This document shows positions 61,607 through 64,000 of a DNA stretch of 64,000 nucleotides, one piece after another. The position numbers and the translations under genes are program-made. The notes beneath the pieces were generated by a model, which ran no database searches, was not told the origin of the DNA, and worked only from the letters and a program-made list of their open reading frames with translations. Source of the DNA: Tragulus kanchil (taxonomy: Eukaryota > Chordata > Mammalia > Artiodactyla > Tragulidae); the NCBI GenBank assembly GCA_022376925.1, contig JAIOJX010000028.1, forward strand, positions 69,901,001 to 69,965,000, in the 5' to 3' direction. Each line of letters opens with the position of its first letter. Within the stretch, counting starts at the first letter, position 1.

Positions 61607-61795
61607 AACTGTACTGAAAAAATAAATACTTTTATAAATGGATTTTAATTGACCATGCTCATGTGAAGTTAATATTTCACATTGTTATTGTATATAGCAA
61701 TTAGAAGTCTATGGATTCGTTTTATGTTTTCCACCAATTAACACAAAGCTTAAGATTTCTATCAAGCTTTCCTTCATAGAGAAGTCACTATTAAA
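61607..61795. other. Short unassigned stretch
   Basis: Nothing recognised between SINE insertions. Confidence 0.5.
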
Positions 61796-62138
61796 AATAC
61801 AGCTTGTGGGCTTCCCTGGTGGTCCAGTGGGTAAGGACACCACCTTGCTGTGCAAGAGGCGCCGGTTAGATCCCTGACCTGGGAAGATCCCACGTGCCAT
61901 GGAGCAGCTGGACCGATGTGTCCAATGACCGAGCTGGAGCTCTGGAGCGCATGGGTGCTCTGCGACGACAGAGGCCGCTGCGATGGGAGGCCCACACGGA
62001 TCAAAGAACAAAGAGGATGAAAATAGATAAATGAAAGACCAATAGAAGTGGCCCGCCCACCCCTCTCCCTCCCCAACCTGCCCCCGCCAAATATAAATAA
62101 ATAAATAAATATTAAAAAAAATAATAATACAGCTTGTG
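61796..62138 (+). mobile_element. tRNA-Glu-type SINE with perfect 13-bp TSD, long-tail form
   Basis: The SINE is about 61808-62125, flanked by 'aatacagcttgtg' at 61796-61808 and 62126-62138. It has 'gcgccggttagatccctgac' at the B box, a pyrimidine tract 'cccacccctctccctcccca' and an AAATAAATAAAT tail. Frames of 100 and 134 codons on the minus strand are SINE artefacts. Confidence 0.92.
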
Positions 62139-62329
62139 TTTGTTTAATATTAAGATTATAGGTTAATGTTTTAAACATAATTTTTCTATTAGGAATACTA
62201 ATTGATTAAGAAACTAATTAGATTAACCATAATTTTTTTTTCAGTTTGTTTGATAGATGGTTACCTCATTTGCCAAGAGAATATTTGTTGATTCTAGCCA
62301 ACTGATTTAGGGTACAAAGTGCAGCATAG

Positions 62330-63020
62330 GCTTCAGCCCTTTTGTGCCTACTTACTATTCTGATCCAGTACCTCTATGAAGCAGTGAATAGAAGGGTAGA
62401 GAAAGGCTCTATATGCTATGCCATCTTTGTAGTTTCTCAGTGAGCATTTGATCACAGAAATACAACCATGAGAAAAGATATAAAATAGAGGGTTTACTAG
62501 AGATGCGACCTCGTGAAATGTGGGAGCTGCTTACACAGATCACATGCTGTCACTGCTTCTCAGGTGCTGGTCCTGAGGTCAACAGAACAGAGGGCTCTGA
62601 AGGGAAGGTGAATGTAAAGTAGGGACGAGTGAGGACACAAGGAACATGCAGGGAGGATCTGGAATCTGTGCCAGTCTCTCACTGCCTCCTATCCCCCATC
62701 TTTATGTTGCCGGTAACATGTAGGAGTGGCTAACACCACAGAACTGCACAGGAATCAGGAAAAGGAAGGAAGAGATTCATTAGGACAAGAAGAAGCTGAC
62801 AGCCTGGCTACTACGGCCCGAGTTGCAAGTTCTACCCTAAGGCTTGGAAAAGCTAAAGTAAGACCTGAGAGAACTGAAGGAGCTTTAGGATAAGCTGCTG
62901 CCCCACAACCATCAAGCAGCTCTGCAGATCTGTGACAATGCACAGGAACTGCAGAAGAACACAGTACCCTACACCAGACATCAAAGCATAATAAGAGAGT
63001 GGCTGTCCTTTTCATTTCAA
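62330..63020. other. GC-richer unassigned segment inside duplication 16
   Basis: Less AT-rich than its surroundings, with 'gaagaagctgacagcctggc' and 'ctactacggcccgagttgca'. Frames of 69-86 codons occur on both strands without splice signals or domains that I recognise. Probably an old LTR or retroposon, but I cannot name it. Confidence 0.35.
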
Positions 63021-63192
63021 AGGATGTTCAAAATGTCTTCTGTGATCCATTCCACCCTGGAACTAAGTAGCAAAGGTGTTATTGGTAGAAAATGAAGTTT
63101 TAGTTAACTAAGTTAAGACATTTCAAATCTATCACAGCCTACAATACTTCAACATGCCATCTGTATATTTATTTTTATAAACATACTGTGGT

Positions 63193-63298
63193 GGTTTATT
63201 CACTCAGTTGTGTCCAATTCTGGTGGCCCCATGGACTGCAGCCCACAGGCTCCCTGTCCAAGGAGCTTTCCAGCCAACAATGCTGGAGTGGGTGGGCA
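63193..63298 (-). mobile_element. BovA/Bov-tA fragment ending at a duplication junction
   Basis: 'tattcactcagttgtgtcca', 'gccccatggactgcagccca' and 'caatgctggagtgggtgggc' form the reverse 3' half of BovA. It stops exactly where copy 2 of duplication 16 begins (63299), so its head was lost at the junction. Confidence 0.82.
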
Positions 63299-64000
63299 TT
63301 TTTCTATTAGGAATACTAATTATAAAATTAAAACCATAATTTTTTTCAGTTTGTTTGATAGATGGTTACCTCATTTGCCAAGAGAATATTTGTTGATTCT
63401 AGCCAACTGATTTAGGGTACAAAGTGCAGCATAGGCTTCAGCCCTTTTGTGCCTACTTACTATTCTGATCCAGTACCTCTATGAAGCAGTGAATAGAAGG
63501 GTAGAGAAAGGCTCTATATGCTATGCCATCTTTGTAGTTTCTCAGTGAGCATTTGATCACAGAAATACAACCATGAGAAAAGATATAAAATAGAGGGTTT
63601 ACTAGAGATGCGACCTCGTGAAATGTGGGAGCTGCTTACACAGATCACATGCTGTCACTGCTTCTCAGGTGCTGGTCCTGAGGTCAACAGAACAGAGGGC
63701 TCTGAAGGAAGGTGAATGTAAAGTAGGGACGAGTGAGGACACAAGGAACATGCAGGGAGGATCTGGAATCTGTGCCAGTCTCTCACTGCCTCCTATCCCC
63801 CATCTTTATGTTGCCGGTAACATGTAGGAGTGGCTAACACCACAGAACTGCACAGGAATCAGGAAAAGGAAGGAAGAGATTCATTAGGACAAGAAGAAGC
63901 TGACAGCCTGGCTACTACGGCCCGAGTTGCAAGTTCTACCCTAAGGCTTGGAAAAGCTAAAGTAAGACCTGAGAGAACTGAAGGAGCTTTAGGATAAGCT

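Larger units (their letters stand above)
62181..64000. repeat. Tandem duplication 16 (period 1105-1118), runs off window
   Basis: Copy 1 is 62181-63298. Copy 2 starts at 63299 and continues to the window end, which corresponds to about 62896 of copy 1. The first 50 bases are degraded ('attgattaagaaactaatta' versus 'attataaaattaaaa'); later only 'gaagggaagg' versus 'gaaggaagg' was seen. Confidence 0.96.

Noticed and set aside
6765..62178. Recurring 60-144 codon proteins with motifs such as 'LGNWTHRSSRS' and 'SLPTGPPGKP'
   Set aside because: All are translations of the tRNA-Glu-type SINE in either orientation. Repetition reflects SINE copies, not a protein family.
1..64000. CRISPR-like or satellite array interpretation of the ~1.1-kb repeats
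   Set aside because: Each unit has its own sequence and at most two or three copies. There is no shared repeat or spacer structure and the DNA is ruminant.

Overview
The window is AT-rich, CpG-depleted mammalian nuclear DNA from a ruminant. BovB (RTE-class) LINE fragments and Bov-tA/BovA SINEs place it in Ruminantia. Placental-type L1, MaLR/ERVL LTRs and a MER5A-type hAT fossil fit that. I see no bacterial or viral gene organisation, no CRISPR and no rRNA or tRNA gene. Nearly every open frame over 60 codons falls inside a transposable element or a duplicated copy of one, so I treat the window as intergenic or intronic gene-poor DNA. Two short minus-strand stretches look like possible exons of unrecognised genes: 13,329-13,425, ending on a consensus splice donor, and 60,664-60,761, with an acceptor, a stop and a nearby AATAAA.

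The dominant structure is not a named repeat family. Sixteen unrelated pieces are each present twice, head to tail, with periods of only 1.0-1.14 kb. They begin near 1, 4.5, 6.7, 15.1, 17.8, 22.5, 27.2, 31.2, 33.3, 37.5, 40.7, 48.7, 54.4, 56.3, 58.1 and 62.2 kb. About 16.5 kb, roughly a quarter of the window, is second-copy sequence. Copies are nearly identical, differing by occasional SNPs, homopolymer-length changes and degraded ends, and some duplications are chained so that a stretch occurs three times. The pieces share no sequence, only length. The simplest reading is a technical one: overlapping contig or gap-fill ends, or two alleles, laid in tandem. A biological ~1.1-kb duplication process is the less likely alternative.

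Layout. 0-9 kb: duplications 1-3, a BovB fragment, a young 5'-truncated L1 with target-site duplications, a Bov-tA and a tRNA-Glu-type SINE. 9-15 kb: mostly unique DNA with an old L1, two Bov-tA, one tRNA-Glu-type SINE, a compound microsatellite and the first exon candidate. 14.6-25 kb: an L1 3' end, duplications 4-6, two tRNA-Glu-type SINEs and an MLT1-like fossil. 25-40 kb: MLT1-like and L2-like fossils, a BovB, several SINEs, two LTRs and duplications 7-10. 40-53 kb: duplication 11, MER5A, a GT microsatellite, BovB, old L1, Bov-tA SINEs, duplication 12 with an odd interlocked inverted repeat, and a SINE cluster. 53-64 kb: an old L1 ORF2 region, the duplication chain 13-15, the second exon candidate, three tRNA-Glu-type SINEs (two at the same target) and duplication 16, which runs off the window.

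The youngest-looking SINEs, with perfect target-site duplications and intact poly-A, are of the tRNA-Glu (CHR-like) type, while most Bov-tA copies look older. In cattle and sheep I would expect the reverse, so a less-sampled ruminant lineage, possibly basal such as Tragulidae, is a tentative inference.
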